Below are positions 1 to 10,005 of a stretch of DNA of 64,000 bases, piece by piece. Under the pieces are notes generated by a model. The model saw only the letters and a list, made by a program, of their open reading frames with translations. It made no database searches and had not been told where the DNA came from. The position numbers and the translations under genes were made by a program. The stretch's first letter is position 1, and each line of letters starts with the position of its first letter. Where the stretch lies: positions 1 to 64,000 of the forward strand of contig CAWFVV010000003.1 of assembly GCA_963819385.1 (NCBI GenBank), in the 5' to 3' direction. This DNA is from JAVDCA01 sp963819385 (GTDB taxonomy: Bacteria; Pseudomonadota; Alphaproteobacteria; Rhizobiales; Xanthobacteraceae).

Positions 1-216
1 CGACCTTCGCGGAAGGCTGACCGATCCGGCCGCCGGCCGCGCGCTCTCGACAGATCGCGCGATCGGCAGACGCTGCGGTGACCGCGGCCGGCTTTCGCTC
101 ATCGTCCTGATCGCCGCAGCGGTTTGCGCAGACCATTTTCGCCCCATTCCCCGTGCTATCACGGGAGCCGCGAAGGGGGCGGCAAGCGAGGTGGCGCGTG
201 CCGGCGCACGAGGGAC
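1..216. other. Window-edge stretch, no gene assigned
   Basis: No convincing coding region is visible here. A plus-strand reading frame closes with TGA at 18-20 and could be the last codons of a gene lying outside the window, but it is too short to identify. The rest is GC-rich leader in front of the TonB/TolA-like gene. Confidence 0.3.
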
Positions 217-1122
217 ATGGCTGACGACGGCGGCGCATCGACGACGTCCGAGCCGGCGACGAGCGAGACGCCGCCCGCTCGCTGGCGCTGGGCCAGCGGC
301 GTGGTCGCGGGCGGACTCGCGGCGTCGGTCGCCGTGCACCTGGCACTGGTCGGCACCGTGCTCGTGATGGGCTCGTGGGGCCGTCCGCCGGCGCCCGTCA
401 AGGCCGTGCCGGTCGACGTGGTGACGCCGGACGAGCTCGCCGAGATGACCGAGAAGGCGAAGACCGAGCCGCCGCCGCCGCCGTCGCTCGCCGATACGCC
501 GGGTCAACAACAGCAGACGCCGCAAGCTCAGCCGCAGCAGCAACAGACGCCGCAACCTCAATCGACAACGCCGCCGCCGGCCCAACCTGCTTCGCCCCCG
601 CCACCCCCGAAGCTCGACGCTTTCGCGCCGCCGTTTCCCTCATCTGCGGCGCCCTCGCCGGATGCGCCGCCGCCCGCGCCACCACCACCGACTAAGTCGA
701 CCGGGCAAGCTGACCAGCTCGCGCAGCTGCTCGGCCTGCCGAGACCGGTCGCCGGCCTGAGCGGCGGGGCCCCTTCGGACTTCAAGGCCAACCTCACCTC
801 CGATGAAATCGCCGCCTTCACGGCGCATGTGCAGGGCTGCTGGACGGCCCTGCCGGCGGCCGCCAAGGCGGCGAACCTGACCGTCTTCATCCGCGTGCGT
901 CTGCGGCGCGACGGCAGCCTTGCGGGCAATCCCGAGCCGCTCGGCGGCTCGGCGTCGATGCAGGCGCTCGCGCTTTTGCAGAACGCGCTTACCACGCTGA
1001 AGAGCTGCCCGGCCTACACGGCGCTTCCGGCCGACAAATACGAGGAGTGGCGCGTGCTCGATCTGCATTTCACGCCAAGCGGCTTGTCGACCGCGAGCCG
1101 GGTCCCGAGCCGCCAGCGCTAA
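217..1122 (+). CDS. TonB/TolA-like energy transducer protein
   Basis: Likely inner-membrane-anchored periplasmic protein of the TonB/TolA class, which couples inner-membrane energy to the outer membrane. The start chosen is the ATG at 217 (product starting MADDGG); an in-frame start at 124 would add a basic segment unlike the family. Visible parts are a short N-terminal tail, one transmembrane segment at about residues 22-45, a long Pro/Gln/Ala linker at about 75-160, and a C-terminal globular domain ending in KYEEWRVLDLHFTPSG. That ending, together with the two cysteines around CW and SCPAY, resembles the C-terminal domain of rhizobial TolA-like proteins. No exbB, exbD or receptor lies next to it in the window, so its partner is unknown. 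The class is fairly sure; TonB versus TolA is not resolved. Confidence 0.7.
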   Translation: MADDGGASTTSEPATSETPPARWRWASGVVAGGLAASVAVHLALVGTVLVMGSWGRPPAPVKAVPVDVVTPDELAEMTEKAKTEPPPPPSLADTPGQQQQTPQAQPQQQQTPQPQSTTPPPAQPASPPPPPKLDAFAPPFPSSAAPSPDAPPPAPPPPTKSTGQADQLAQLLGLPRPVAGLSGGAPSDFKANLTSDEIAAFTAHVQGCWTALPAAAKAANLTVFIRVRLRRDGSLAGNPEPLGGSASMQALALLQNALTTLKSCPAYTALPADKYEEWRVLDLHFTPSGLSTASRVPSRQR

Positions 1123-1285
1123 AGCGACCATGGCGCTCGAATTACCTCCCTCACGCAACCCCGTTCCCATGCGAATGGCGCGGCGATAAACTCGCCCACG
1201 ATGCGGCGGACGCGGGTACACCGCGCTGCCGGCCAATCCTCGGTGAACGCAGCGGCCCGTAAGGCCGATCAGGGAGAGGACGCGC

Positions 1286-1780
1286 ATGGCAAGGCTCAAC
1301 ATCAACGGAATGGTGCATGACGTCGAGGCGGAGCCCGATACGCCGCTTCTGTGGGTCATCCGCGAGCATGTCGGATTGACCGGCACCAAGTTCGGTTGCG
1401 GCATCGCGCAATGCGGCGCCTGCTCGGTGCACATCAACGGTGACGTGATGCGCTCCTGCTCGGTGCCGCTCTCCGCGATCGGCGCGGCCGACAAGATCAC
1501 GACCATCGAGGGCCTGTCCGCCAATGCGTCCCATCCGGTGCAGAAGGCCTGGGCCGCGATCGACGTGCCGCAATGCGGCTATTGCCAGTCCGGCCAGATC
1601 ATGGCCGCCGCCGCGCTGCTCGCCAAGAATCCCAAGCCGACCGATCAGGACATCGACGAGGCGATGACCAACATCTGTCGCTGCGGCACTTATCAGCGCA
1701 TTCGCGCCGCCGTGCACATCGCGGCCGGGCAGACTGAGGGCTCGAACGAGCCCGCGGCCGCCACCGTGCGGCACGGTTGA
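1286..1780 (+). CDS. iorA: 2Fe-2S subunit of an isoquinoline-1-oxidoreductase-type molybdenum hydroxylase
   Basis: Small electron-transfer subunit of a xanthine-dehydrogenase-family hydroxylase. The 164-aa product has the plant-ferredoxin-type cluster cysteines at 38, 43, 46 and 58 (GCGIAQCGAC...C) and the second, helical-domain cluster CGYC at 97-100 and CRC at 131-133, the standard pattern for this family. GGGAGAGGA lies just upstream of the ATG. The gene is followed 11 bases later by the molybdenum subunit, and there is no FAD subunit, which is the IorAB-type arrangement where electrons leave to a cytochrome or other acceptor. The true substrate is unknown; many relatives are aldehyde or N-heterocycle oxidoreductases. 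Confidence 0.88.
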   Translation: MARLNINGMVHDVEAEPDTPLLWVIREHVGLTGTKFGCGIAQCGACSVHINGDVMRSCSVPLSAIGAADKITTIEGLSANASHPVQKAWAAIDVPQCGYCQSGQIMAAAALLAKNPKPTDQDIDEAMTNICRCGTYQRIRAAVHIAAGQTEGSNEPAAATVRHG

Positions 1781-1791
1781 GGAGGTTCGCC

Positions 1792-3990
1792 ATGAAGCAC
1801 ACGATCGAGAACGCGATCTCCCGCAAGGTTTCCCGCCGCAAGTTCGTCGTCGGCACCGCCGCCGCGGGCGGCGGCCTCGCGCTCGGCATGCATGTGCCGT
1901 TCGATATCGATACGGCGAGCGCGCAGACCGCGACCTCCACCGAGGTCAATGCCTGGGTGGTGGTGAAGCCCGACGACACCTGCATGATCCGCATCGCGCG
2001 CTCCGAGATGGGGCAGGGCACGCTGACCGGCCTCGCCCAGCTCGTCGCCGAGGAGCTCGAATGCGACTGGAACAAGGTCGTACCCGATCCGGTCACGCCG
2101 GGGCAGAACCTCGCACGCAAGCGCGTGTGGGGCGAGATGAGCACCGGCGGCAGCCGCGGCATCCGCATCTCGCAGGACTATGTGCGACGCGGCGGCGCCG
2201 CCGCGCGCATCATGCTGATGCAGGCCGCCGCGACCAAGCTGAACGTGCCGGTCGGCGAGCTCAGCGTCGCGGACGGCGTGATCACGCACGCGGCCTCGAA
2301 GCGCAGCGTCCGCTACGGCGAAGTCGCGGCCGATGCCGCCAAGGTGACGCCGCCCGATCCGAAGAGCATCACGCTCAAGGATCCGCGCACCTGGAAAATC
2401 GCCGGCCATCCGTTGAAGCGGCTCGACACCGCGCCCAAGCTCGACGGCAGCAAAGTCTTCGCGATCGACACCAAGCTGCCCGGCATGCTGTGCGCCGCGA
2501 TCAAGCAGTGCCCGGTCTATGGCGGCAAGCTCAAGAGCTTCGACGAGGCGAAGATCTCGGCGCGGCCCGGCTTCCGCAAGGTCGTGCGGGTGAACGACGC
2601 GACGGTCGCGGTCGTCGCGGAGACCTGGTGGCGCGCAAAGTCGGCGCTCGAGGCCTTGCCGATCGAGTGGGACATGGGTGCCGGCGCCACCGCGTCGGAC
2701 GCGACCATCGCGGCGCATCTCGCCGAGGGGCTCGACGCCGCATCGAGCAACGGCGGCTGGGGCGTCGGCGACGCCAAGAAGGCGATCGACGCGGCGGCGA
2801 AGAAGGTCGAGGCGATCTACCGCACGCCGTTCCTCGCGCACGCCACCATGGAGCCGATGAACTGCACGGCGCGCGTCACCGCCGACAAGGCCGAGGTGTG
2901 GGCGCCGACGCAGAACGCCGAGGCGTCGCTCGCGGCACTGTCGGAAGCTTCCGGGCTTCCGCTCAACAAATGCGAGGTCTATCGGCCCGATCTCGGCGGC
3001 GGCTTCGGCCGGCGCGGCGGCACGCAGGACTTCGTGCACCAGGCGGTCGCGATCGCCAAGGAGTTTCCCGGCACCCCGATCAAGCTGATCTGGACGCGCG
3101 AGGAAGATCTGGCGCACGACTTCTATCGGCCGATCTCGCAATGCAAGCTCACGGCCGGCCTCGACGCCGACGGCAAGCTCACCGGCTTGCACATTCGTCT
3201 GTCGGGCCAGTCGATCAACGCGTATCTCTCGCCGACCTTGCCGGTCGGCGGCCCGAAGGAGCGCCAGCTGCAGGGCTGGTACCAGGCGCCGGGCGACTCG
3301 CAGTTCGGCTATGGCGTGCCGAACCTGCAGATCGAGTACGCGATGCGCAACACCCACGTGCCGGTCGGCCCGTGGCGCGGCGTCAACACCAACCAGAACG
3401 CCGTCTATCTCGAATGCTTCATGGACGAGGTGGCGCGGGCGGCCGGCAAGGATCCGCTCGAGTTCCGCCGCGCCCTGATGGAGCAATTCCCCAGGCACCT
3501 CGCGGTGCTCAACGCGGCGGCCGAGAAGGCGGATTACGGCAAGCCGCTGCCGGCGGGCGTCCATCGCGGCATTGCGCAGTTCATGGGCTACGGGAGCTAT
3601 TCGGCGGCAGTCGCCGAGATCTCGCTCAACCAGGGCAAGCTCAAGGTGCATCGCCTGGTGCTGGCGCTGAACTGCGGCCACGCGGTCAATCCCGATCAGA
3701 TCGCCGCGCAGGTGCAGGGCTCGGTCGCCTACGGGCTCACGGCCGCATTGTACGGCGAATGCCCCGTCAAGGACGGCCGCATGACCGACGTCAACTTCGA
3801 TCGCTACCAGATCCTGCGCCTTGCCGAGATGCCGAAGGTCGAGACCGTGATCGTCCCGACCTACGACTTCTGGGGCGGCGTCGGCGAGCCGACCATCTGC
3901 GTCACCACGCCGGCGGTGCTCAACGCCATCCAGGCCGCGGTCGGCCACCCGGTGCGCAGCCTGCCGCTCAAGAACGTGAAGCTGACGTAG
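1792..3990 (+). CDS. iorB: Molybdopterin-binding subunit, isoquinoline-1-oxidoreductase beta type, Tat-exported
   Basis: Catalytic subunit (732 aa) binding molybdopterin cytosine dinucleotide. The ATG at 1792 is preferred over the TTG at 1777 because TGAGGAGG sits correctly before it. The N-terminus carries a Tat signal (SRRKFVVG followed by a Gly/Ala-rich core and an Ala-x-Ala-like site near residues 40-45), so the enzyme probably works in the periplasm and carries the signal-less IorA with it. Family motifs visible are GGGFGRRGG, VGPWRGVN and, near the C-terminus, GGVGEP with the catalytic glutamate. The intact reading frame and tight spacing to iorA indicate a functional two-gene operon. 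The electron acceptor is not encoded nearby. Confidence 0.88.
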   Translation: MKHTIENAISRKVSRRKFVVGTAAAGGGLALGMHVPFDIDTASAQTATSTEVNAWVVVKPDDTCMIRIARSEMGQGTLTGLAQLVAEELECDWNKVVPDPVTPGQNLARKRVWGEMSTGGSRGIRISQDYVRRGGAAARIMLMQAAATKLNVPVGELSVADGVITHAASKRSVRYGEVAADAAKVTPPDPKSITLKDPRTWKIAGHPLKRLDTAPKLDGSKVFAIDTKLPGMLCAAIKQCPVYGGKLKSFDEAKISARPGFRKVVRVNDATVAVVAETWWRAKSALEALPIEWDMGAGATASDATIAAHLAEGLDAASSNGGWGVGDAKKAIDAAAKKVEAIYRTPFLAHATMEPMNCTARVTADKAEVWAPTQNAEASLAALSEASGLPLNKCEVYRPDLGGGFGRRGGTQDFVHQAVAIAKEFPGTPIKLIWTREEDLAHDFYRPISQCKLTAGLDADGKLTGLHIRLSGQSINAYLSPTLPVGGPKERQLQGWYQAPGDSQFGYGVPNLQIEYAMRNTHVPVGPWRGVNTNQNAVYLECFMDEVARAAGKDPLEFRRALMEQFPRHLAVLNAAAEKADYGKPLPAGVHRGIAQFMGYGSYSAAVAEISLNQGKLKVHRLVLALNCGHAVNPDQIAAQVQGSVAYGLTAALYGECPVKDGRMTDVNFDRYQILRLAEMPKVETVIVPTYDFWGGVGEPTICVTTPAVLNAIQAAVGHPVRSLPLKNVKLT

Positions 3991-4000
3991 CATCGACGAC

Positions 4001-4138
4001 GTCATGGCCGGGCTTGTCCCGGCCATCCACGCCTTGTTTCGCTGCCAAGGCATGGATGCGCGGGACAAGCCCGCGCATGACGTTGTCAGGTTGATGCAAT
4101 ATTGTTGGGTCTCGCCTTCGGCTCGACCCAACCTACAG
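4001..4138. repeat. Two adjacent palindromic intergenic repeats
   Basis: The first unit (about 4001-4084) has arms GTCATGGCCGGGCTTGTCCC and GGGACAAGCCCGCGCATGAC. A second short palindrome (about 4104-4138) has arms TTGGGTCTCG and CGACCCAACCTAC. The same families recur at 47032-47115 and at 40649-40730. They probably act as transcription punctuation or are merely dispersed elements. Confidence 0.8.
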
Positions 4139-4197
4139 GTGTCGACCGCCGTTTCGCATATGCGGGACGGCGGTCGGTTATTGAGCGGGGATCACCG

Positions 4198-5904
4198 ATG
4201 CGACGACGCGACTTCATCGCCGCCGGGCTCGCGGTCGCGGCCCAGACGGTCGCCGGCTCGGCGCAGACGCCGAAAGCGCGCGCGCCGGTCCGCCGGCTGA
4301 TCGACGCGCATTGTCACCTGTTCAATGCGCGCGACCTGCCGATCGAGGGCTTCACCAAGAAGGTGCTGATCCCGGAATACAAGCAGCTCAGCTCGTTGTT
4401 CGCGCGCTATCCCGATGCGTTCAAGGTGATGATCCACGCCTTGGCGATCATCATGCAGGAGCGCGCGCCGCTGCCCGCCGACGAGATCAAGTTCGTCGAT
4501 GCGCTCGACGCCGGATCGGCGCGCATGCCGACCGCGGCCGAGCGGCGCACGCGCGACATCGCCAATATCGAGGCGGTGCTGCAAAAAATCTGGTCGAAGG
4601 ATATCCTGCGCGAGCTGAGCATCCGCAATGCGCGGGCCGCCGACGTCGGCATTGTCGATCTGCAGAAGCTCATCCTGACCGAAGTCTATCCCGAGATCTT
4701 TTCCAACAATCCAGGCGCCGAGGATGTCCGGCTGCTGATCGAACAAGAGGGCCGGAATCTGCCGGAGGTGGCGCGCCGCCTCTACGACAGCGGCAGCGAG
4801 CGCACGATCGGCCGCAACGTGCAATGGGCCTTGCTGTTCACCCGCCATCGCGTCGAGCTCACCGAGGAGCTGCGCGGCCTGCACCGCAATCGCGCCGCCC
4901 TGGTGACGCCGGCGCTGATCGATTTTTCGCTGTGGGTCGAGGACAACGCCAATACGCCGATGCAGGACCAGGTGGACGCCATGACGCGCGTCTCGCTGCG
5001 CCGGAATATCCAACGTAGCCACGGCTTCGTCGGCTTCGATCCGCTGCGGCAGGCGCTGCACGGCAAGAGCGGCAGCCCGCCGGGCCCGGAGCCGCTCGCG
5101 ACCGTCCGTCGCGGCATCGAGACCGGCGGCTTCATCGGCGTGAAGCTCTATCCGCCGATGGGCTTTCGTCCGATCGACAATGCCGGGATCGGGACCGATT
5201 TTCCGGACCACGTGAAACAGCAGCTCGGCGAGCAGCCCGGGCCGGCGCTCGATCGGGCGCTGGTGCGGCTCTACGAGTGGTGCGTTGCGAACAACGTGCC
5301 GATCATGGCGCACGCGGTCGCGTCGAACGAAGCGAGCCCGGGCTACGGGCTGCGCGCCAACCCGCGCTACTGGGGCCAGGTGCTGGAGAAATATCCGACA
5401 CTGCGCATCAACATGGCGCATTTCGGCGGCTTCCGGCAGATCGGCGAGCCGCCCAAGCGCAATGTCACGTGGGAGTGGACCATCGGCGGCATCTTCGCCA
5501 AGGCGCCGCAATCATACGCGTATTCCGACCTCAGCTATTTCAGCGAGCTGCTCGACGACACTGGCGACAAGCGCAAGGCGCTGCTCGCCAATCTCGCGGC
5601 GTTCCGCACGGCGTTCTCGGCGAGCGCCGATCACCTGATCTTCGGCAGCGACTGGACCATGGTCGGTCGCGAGGCCGGCTTCACGCCCAAGCGGCCGACC
5701 ATCGCCTATGTCGATCTCGTCGGCGATTTCCTCGGCCAAGCCGGCTACAGCGACGACGACATCGACAAGATCATGTTCCGCAACGCGATCCGCTTCCTCG
5801 GCCTCGCGCCGGCCGATCGCCATAACGGCACGCGCGGCCGGCTCGAGGCGTTCTATACGAGCCATGGCCAGAGCGCGGATTGGATGAAGGCCTTCGATGC
5901 GTGA
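4198..5904 (+). CDS. Tat-exported amidohydrolase-family protein
   Basis: A 568-aa TIM-barrel metal-dependent hydrolase of the amidohydrolase-2 class. The ATG at 4198 is chosen because the product then begins with a twin-arginine signal (MRRRDFIAAG, hydrophobic core, cleavage after SAQ-like residues about 25-28); the upstream extension would come from repeat DNA. The metal-binding start of the barrel, IDAHCHLFN, is at about residues 38-46. Later expected pieces are MAHAV around 405, NMAHFG around 440 and FGSDW around 515. The protein is longer than typical members by roughly 150 residues, inserted between the first strand and the rest of the barrel. It lies downstream of iorAB in the same direction; the substrate is unknown. 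Confidence 0.78.
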   Translation: MRRRDFIAAGLAVAAQTVAGSAQTPKARAPVRRLIDAHCHLFNARDLPIEGFTKKVLIPEYKQLSSLFARYPDAFKVMIHALAIIMQERAPLPADEIKFVDALDAGSARMPTAAERRTRDIANIEAVLQKIWSKDILRELSIRNARAADVGIVDLQKLILTEVYPEIFSNNPGAEDVRLLIEQEGRNLPEVARRLYDSGSERTIGRNVQWALLFTRHRVELTEELRGLHRNRAALVTPALIDFSLWVEDNANTPMQDQVDAMTRVSLRRNIQRSHGFVGFDPLRQALHGKSGSPPGPEPLATVRRGIETGGFIGVKLYPPMGFRPIDNAGIGTDFPDHVKQQLGEQPGPALDRALVRLYEWCVANNVPIMAHAVASNEASPGYGLRANPRYWGQVLEKYPTLRINMAHFGGFRQIGEPPKRNVTWEWTIGGIFAKAPQSYAYSDLSYFSELLDDTGDKRKALLANLAAFRTAFSASADHLIFGSDWTMVGREAGFTPKRPTIAYVDLVGDFLGQAGYSDDDIDKIMFRNAIRFLGLAPADRHNGTRGRLEAFYTSHGQSADWMKAFDA

Positions 5905-5934
5905 GCGGACGCATGTGAGGTGAGCACGGCGCCT

Positions 5935-6062
5935 GCGCTCCCTCTCCCCTTTAGGGGGAGAGGGTCGGGGTGAGGGGGAGCTCTCCACGAGTTGCTACGT
6001 CCGAGTATGCGGAGACGCCCCCTCATCCCGACCTTCTCCCCGCAAGCGGGGAGAAGGAGCGC
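5935..6062. repeat. RIME-like palindromic repeat, copy 1
   Basis: Two hairpin modules, CTCTCCCCTTTAGGGGGAGAG and CTTCTCCCCGCAAGCGGGGA, flank a variable centre with GGTCGGGGTGAGGGGG and its complement CCCCCTCATCCCGACC. Further copies are at 11997, 26928, 52837, 57458 and 63653. The layout matches mosaic intergenic elements known from Rhizobiales. It lies between two convergent genes. Confidence 0.8.
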
Positions 6063-6077
6063 TGGTGCCGTGCCTTA

Positions 6078-7800
6078 TTACAGTAACGCGCCCGGACTCT
6101 TCTTGTACCGGCTCACGATCGCGTCGGCGCTGTAGTAGGCGAGCGCTTGGATCGTGAGCGTCGGGTTGAACCCGGCGCCCATGGTCGGGAAGGTCGAGCT
6201 GCCGATCACGAACAGGTTCGGATTGTCCCAGCTCTGGCCGTAGCGGTTGACGACCGAGGTCTTCGGATCGCTGCCCATGCGCGTGCCGCCTTCGTGGTGC
6301 GCGCCCGGAATGCCGGGCGGCAGCGGCGTGCGCCACACGTGCGGCGAGCCCATCGCGCGGCCGATCCCTTCCATCTTCTCCTGCATGAACGCGACGCGCT
6401 TCATCTCGTTCGGCCGGCGGAAGTCGTAGGTCAGCCGCGGCGCCGGCAGGCCGTACATGTCGCGCACATGCGGGTCGAGATCGATGACCTGGTCCGGGTA
6501 GGGCAGGTTCTCGGTCTGCGCCACCATGGCGCCGTGCCGCGCGTAGAAGTGCGTGAAGAAGTCGCGATAGCCGGCGCCCCAGTGCGGCACGCCGGGCGGC
6601 GGCGCCACCGTCGAGGCCGCGATCGGTCCGCCCTCGAGGTTGGGCGTGCCGATCGAGATCTGCGCGCCGCGGATGAAGCCGAGGCCGGCGTGGTCGAAGT
6701 TGTCGGCGTTGAAATCGTCGATCGTGTGCTTCTGCGCGCTCGGCCCCATGAAGTTGTTCACGTAGCGGTCGTCGAAGGTGACGAACACGTTCGCCATCAT
6801 GTGCGCCATCAGGTGGCGGCCGAGCTCGCCGCTCGAATTGGCGAGCCCGTTCGGATGCTTGTCGGACTTCGACAGCATGAGCAGGCGCACATTGTCGTAG
6901 ATGAAGGTCGTGAGGATCACGAGCTCGGCCTCGATCGTCTCATCGTTGCCGCCCGGGCCGTAATACGAGACGCCCGTCACCTTGCCGCTCGCGTCGGTGT
7001 TCACGCGGTAGCACATGGCGCCGGTGATCAGCGTGAAATTGCCGGTCGCCTCCGCTTCCGGCAGCTTGGTCACCAGGATCGAGGACTTGGCGCCCACGTG
7101 GCAGCCGAACGCCTGGCAGAAGCCGCAATAGGTGCAGCCCGGCCGTCCGTTGTAGGGCTTCGAGACGATCGCGCGCGGCGATGAGAACGGATGATACCCG
7201 AGCTTGCGCGTCGCGTCGTCGAACAGGGTGCCGGACTGGTCCATCAGCAGGGGCGGCAGCGGATACTCGCGGCTGCGCACCGCCTCGAACGTGTTGCCGC
7301 CATCGATCTTGCGCCCCTGCAGGTTGCCGGCCTTGCCCGAGACGCCGAGCTCGTACTCGGCCTTATCGTAGAACGGCTCGAGATCGGCGTAGCTCACCGG
7401 CCAGTCGACGAGTGAGGAGTTCCTGCGGGATCGCCGAGGCGCCGTAGCGCTCGACCGTCTTCGCGCGCACGCGGAAATCGTCCTCGTGCATGCGCCATGA
7501 CAGCGTGCCGTAGTGCACGGTGCCGCCGCCCGCCTGGTTGCCGTAGTTGAGCGAGTTGAGCGGATGGGCGCGCGCCTTGTCGTTCGGGCGCCAGGTGACG
7601 GGCTGGCGCTTCGGGTCGGGACGCAGGTCCTGGCGCTGGAAGTAGCGCAGCTCGTCATGCGGCTCGAAGTCCAGGGTCTTGAGGCGCGGCCCGCGCTCGA
7701 GGCCGACGACCTTCATGCCCGATTTGGCGAGCTCGGCCGCGAGGATGCCGCCGGACGCGCCCACGCCGATGATGACGACGTCGGTTTTCGTGGTTGCCAT
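6078..7800 (-). pseudogene. GMC-family oxidoreductase (frameshifted)
   Basis: FAD-dependent GMC oxidoreductase, about 573 aa once joined, acting on an alcohol, sugar or sugar acid. The N-terminal 125 residues (from ATG at 7800) show the dinucleotide-binding motif VGASGG after VVIIG, and the conserved NQAGGGTVHYG. The remainder, in another frame from about 7420 downward, contains a CTYCGFCQAFGCHVG cysteine cluster and the C-terminal HEGGTRMG and STFPTMGAGFNPTLT motifs of the active site. The frame break is explained by one extra base near 7422 (CCGCAG-G-AACTCC); removing it restores the product. The gene sits 3 bases after its probable partner, the subunit-3 gene. Whether the break is real or a sequence error cannot be decided here. 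Confidence 0.83.
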
Positions 7801-7803
7801 GGC

Positions 7804-8487
7804 TCAGCCCTTCCGTGCCTGGTCGGCGCGCGACTGCAGCCCGACGATCGGGGCGCGCGTGAACGCCTCGCGGCTTTGCATGTCGGCCGCCGTGAAGATG
7901 GGCTGGGCGCCCGGGAAGCTCACCTGTCGCCAGCCGGCAAAGTCCTTGTTGCCGCCATAGACCGGGTCCGCAAACATGCCCTCCATGGTGTGGGTGCGCA
8001 CCGTGTTGAAGAACGCCTGCGCGCTCGGCCACGTGAAGCCGGTGGCCTTGCCCTGCTCGAGCGCGCGGATGATATCGTCTTGCATCGCGGCCGCGAGCTC
8101 GGCGAACGGCTTGCTGTGTGCCGTCTTGCAATACGCGTCGAGCTGCGCGACGCCGCGCCGATAGAAGTCCTGCTGGTCCGAGTAAGCGCCGGCGAGCGCG
8201 AGATCGATGTAGTTGAGCACGCCCGCGTCGGTCGCACCCGGCTTGTTGGGCGCTGCCGGCCACAGCCGCTCGGTGAAAGCCGCCATGGTGGCGGCGTCGT
8301 CATCGTTGAAGAAGGCGCCGTGGCCGTCGCTCGGGCCCATCGGCTGCGCGGCAGCCGGCGGCGCCATGTGCGACGTGTGATCCTGCGCACGTGCCTCGGT
8401 CGCGAGGCCGGCGCCCGCGGCGGCGACCGCGGCGCCGACCAGGAAGGCGCGACGCGTGTCATCGGGCTTGTCGTGTGGCTTGCTCAT
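7804..8487 (-). CDS. Gluconate 2-dehydrogenase subunit 3 family protein
   Basis: A 227-aa partner subunit of a membrane or periplasmic GMC dehydrogenase. It has a Tat signal (TRRAFLVGAA, cleavage around ARAQ at residue 35), which is thought to export the folded complex with the signal-less GMC subunit. After a His/Pro-rich stretch the conserved core starts around DAATMAAFTERLWPA and includes GVLNYIDLALAG and the C-terminal DPVYGGNKDFAGW and PGAQP motifs of this family. No cytochrome c subunit is encoded beside it, unlike classical gluconate dehydrogenases. It is transcribed first, with the GMC gene 3 bases behind. Confidence 0.85.
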   Translation of the reverse strand: MSKPHDKPDDTRRAFLVGAAVAAAGAGLATEARAQDHTSHMAPPAAAQPMGPSDGHGAFFNDDDAATMAAFTERLWPAAPNKPGATDAGVLNYIDLALAGAYSDQQDFYRRGVAQLDAYCKTAHSKPFAELAAAMQDDIIRALEQGKATGFTWPSAQAFFNTVRTHTMEGMFADPVYGGNKDFAGWRQVSFPGAQPIFTAADMQSREAFTRAPIVGLQSRADQARKG

Positions 8488-8736
8488 GGATCCTCCCTCG
8501 GCATGTTTTGTCGGGATCGTGGTCCCCTGCCGTCAGCGCATCAGCCTGCGCTTCCAAATTGACGTCGGCAAGATAGTCGTGAGCATGCGCCACTATCCGA
8601 GTAGCGCCGGTCGGCTGGGTCGCGCCGATGGCATGGCCATGGCGCGGCGCGGCTCGTAAGATCAGCGCAGCTGCCGCTGCCGCGATACCGCGGTCCATTT
8701 CAAATCGACGGCAGATCGATCATTTGGGAGGAAGCC

Positions 8737-9993
8737 ATGTTCAACCGCAGAACTTTCTTATCCGCCGCCGCCGGCAGCATCGCGACGTCTGGTCTGGTGT
8801 CGGCGTCGGCGCAGCAGCCGGCCGCCAAGGCCGCGCTCTATGCGAATGTCGGCGCCGATCTGACGCACTACGAGGTCGACGTCGCCAACACCGAGCTGAT
8901 CAAGCGGGAGACCGTGACGCTGCCGGCCGGCGTGCAATATGCCTGGCCGCATGCGTCGCGGCGTTATCTGTACGTCGCGACGTCGAGCAGCGCGTCCGGC
9001 TACGGCACCGCCGGGACCGAGCATCACGTGACGGCGCTTGCGATCGATCCGGCGACCGGTGCGCTGAGCAAGCACGGCGCCTCGATCCGGCTGCCGGTGC
9101 GCCCGATCCATCTCAGCCTCGACATTCCGTCCGAGCACATCCTGGTCGCCTTCAACAATCCGAGCGGCGTGCGCGTCTTTCGCATCAATAAGGACTTCAC
9201 GCCCGGCGACGAAATCACCGAGCCGGGCCCGATCGACGCCGGCATCTTCGCGCATCAGATCCGCACCACGCCCGACAACAAGCTCGCCATCCTGGTGACG
9301 CGCGGCAACGAAGGCACGGCCACCAAGGCCGAGGATCCGGGCGCGCTCAAGGTGTTCAACTACAAGGACGGCATCCTCTCGAACGAGGTGTCGGTCGCGC
9401 CGAACGGCGGCAAGGAGTTCGGCCCGCGCCACCTCGATTTCCATCCGACCAAGCCGTGGATGTACGTGTCGATCGAGACGCAGAACAAGATGTACATGTA
9501 CCGGATGGAGCCGGGCCGCATCGTGCCCGACATCGCGTTTCGCGCCGAGACGCTCGCCGAGCCGAACAACATCCGGGCGCGTCAGGCCGCCGGCACCGTG
9601 CATGTGCATCCGAACGGACGTTTCCTCTACGGGGCCAACCGCGCCGAGGCGACGGTCGAGTATCAGGGCAAGCAGGTGTTCAAGGGCGGCGAGAACAGCA
9701 TCGTGGTCTACGCGATCAACCAGGAGACCGGCGAGCCGACGCCGATCCAGCACGCCGAGACGCACAAGATCCACCCGCGCACCTTCCATATCCACCCGAG
9801 CGGGCGCCTGCTGGTGGCGGAGCACAATTCGCCGGTGAATGTGCGCGACGGCGACGCGGTCAAGACCGTCGCGGCCGGCCTGTCGGTGTTCCGTATCGGC
9901 GACGACGGCAAGCTGAGCTTCGTGCGCGCCTACGACATCGATGTCGGCGACAAGCTCATGTTCTGGATGGGCATGGTGCCGCTGCCGGCGTGA
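8737..9993 (+). CDS. Tat-exported beta-propeller lactonase-family protein
   Basis: A 418-aa protein of the 6-phosphogluconolactonase/carboxymuconate cyclase fold (seven-bladed beta-propeller). The N-terminus MFNRRTFLSAAAGS is a Tat signal ending near SASAQ, so the protein should be periplasmic. Conserved pieces include GPRHLDFHPTKPWMYV and VHPNGRFLYGANR, and FHIHPSGRLL near the end. GGGAGGAAG before the ATG is a good ribosome binding site. It is divergent from the GMC dehydrogenase operon across a 250-base shared promoter region, and it would hydrolyse the lactone such a dehydrogenase makes (inference). Confidence 0.8.
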   Translation: MFNRRTFLSAAAGSIATSGLVSASAQQPAAKAALYANVGADLTHYEVDVANTELIKRETVTLPAGVQYAWPHASRRYLYVATSSSASGYGTAGTEHHVTALAIDPATGALSKHGASIRLPVRPIHLSLDIPSEHILVAFNNPSGVRVFRINKDFTPGDEITEPGPIDAGIFAHQIRTTPDNKLAILVTRGNEGTATKAEDPGALKVFNYKDGILSNEVSVAPNGGKEFGPRHLDFHPTKPWMYVSIETQNKMYMYRMEPGRIVPDIAFRAETLAEPNNIRARQAAGTVHVHPNGRFLYGANRAEATVEYQGKQVFKGGENSIVVYAINQETGEPTPIQHAETHKIHPRTFHIHPSGRLLVAEHNSPVNVRDGDAVKTVAAGLSVFRIGDDGKLSFVRAYDIDVGDKLMFWMGMVPLPA

Positions 9994-10005
9994 GTGCGGA
10001 CGGCG

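Noticed and set aside
1693..4131. 812-aa open frame on the minus strand over iorB
   Set aside because: It is the mirror of a clearly conserved gene in GC-rich DNA, where antisense frames stay open; it has low-complexity Arg/Ala/His composition and no motif.
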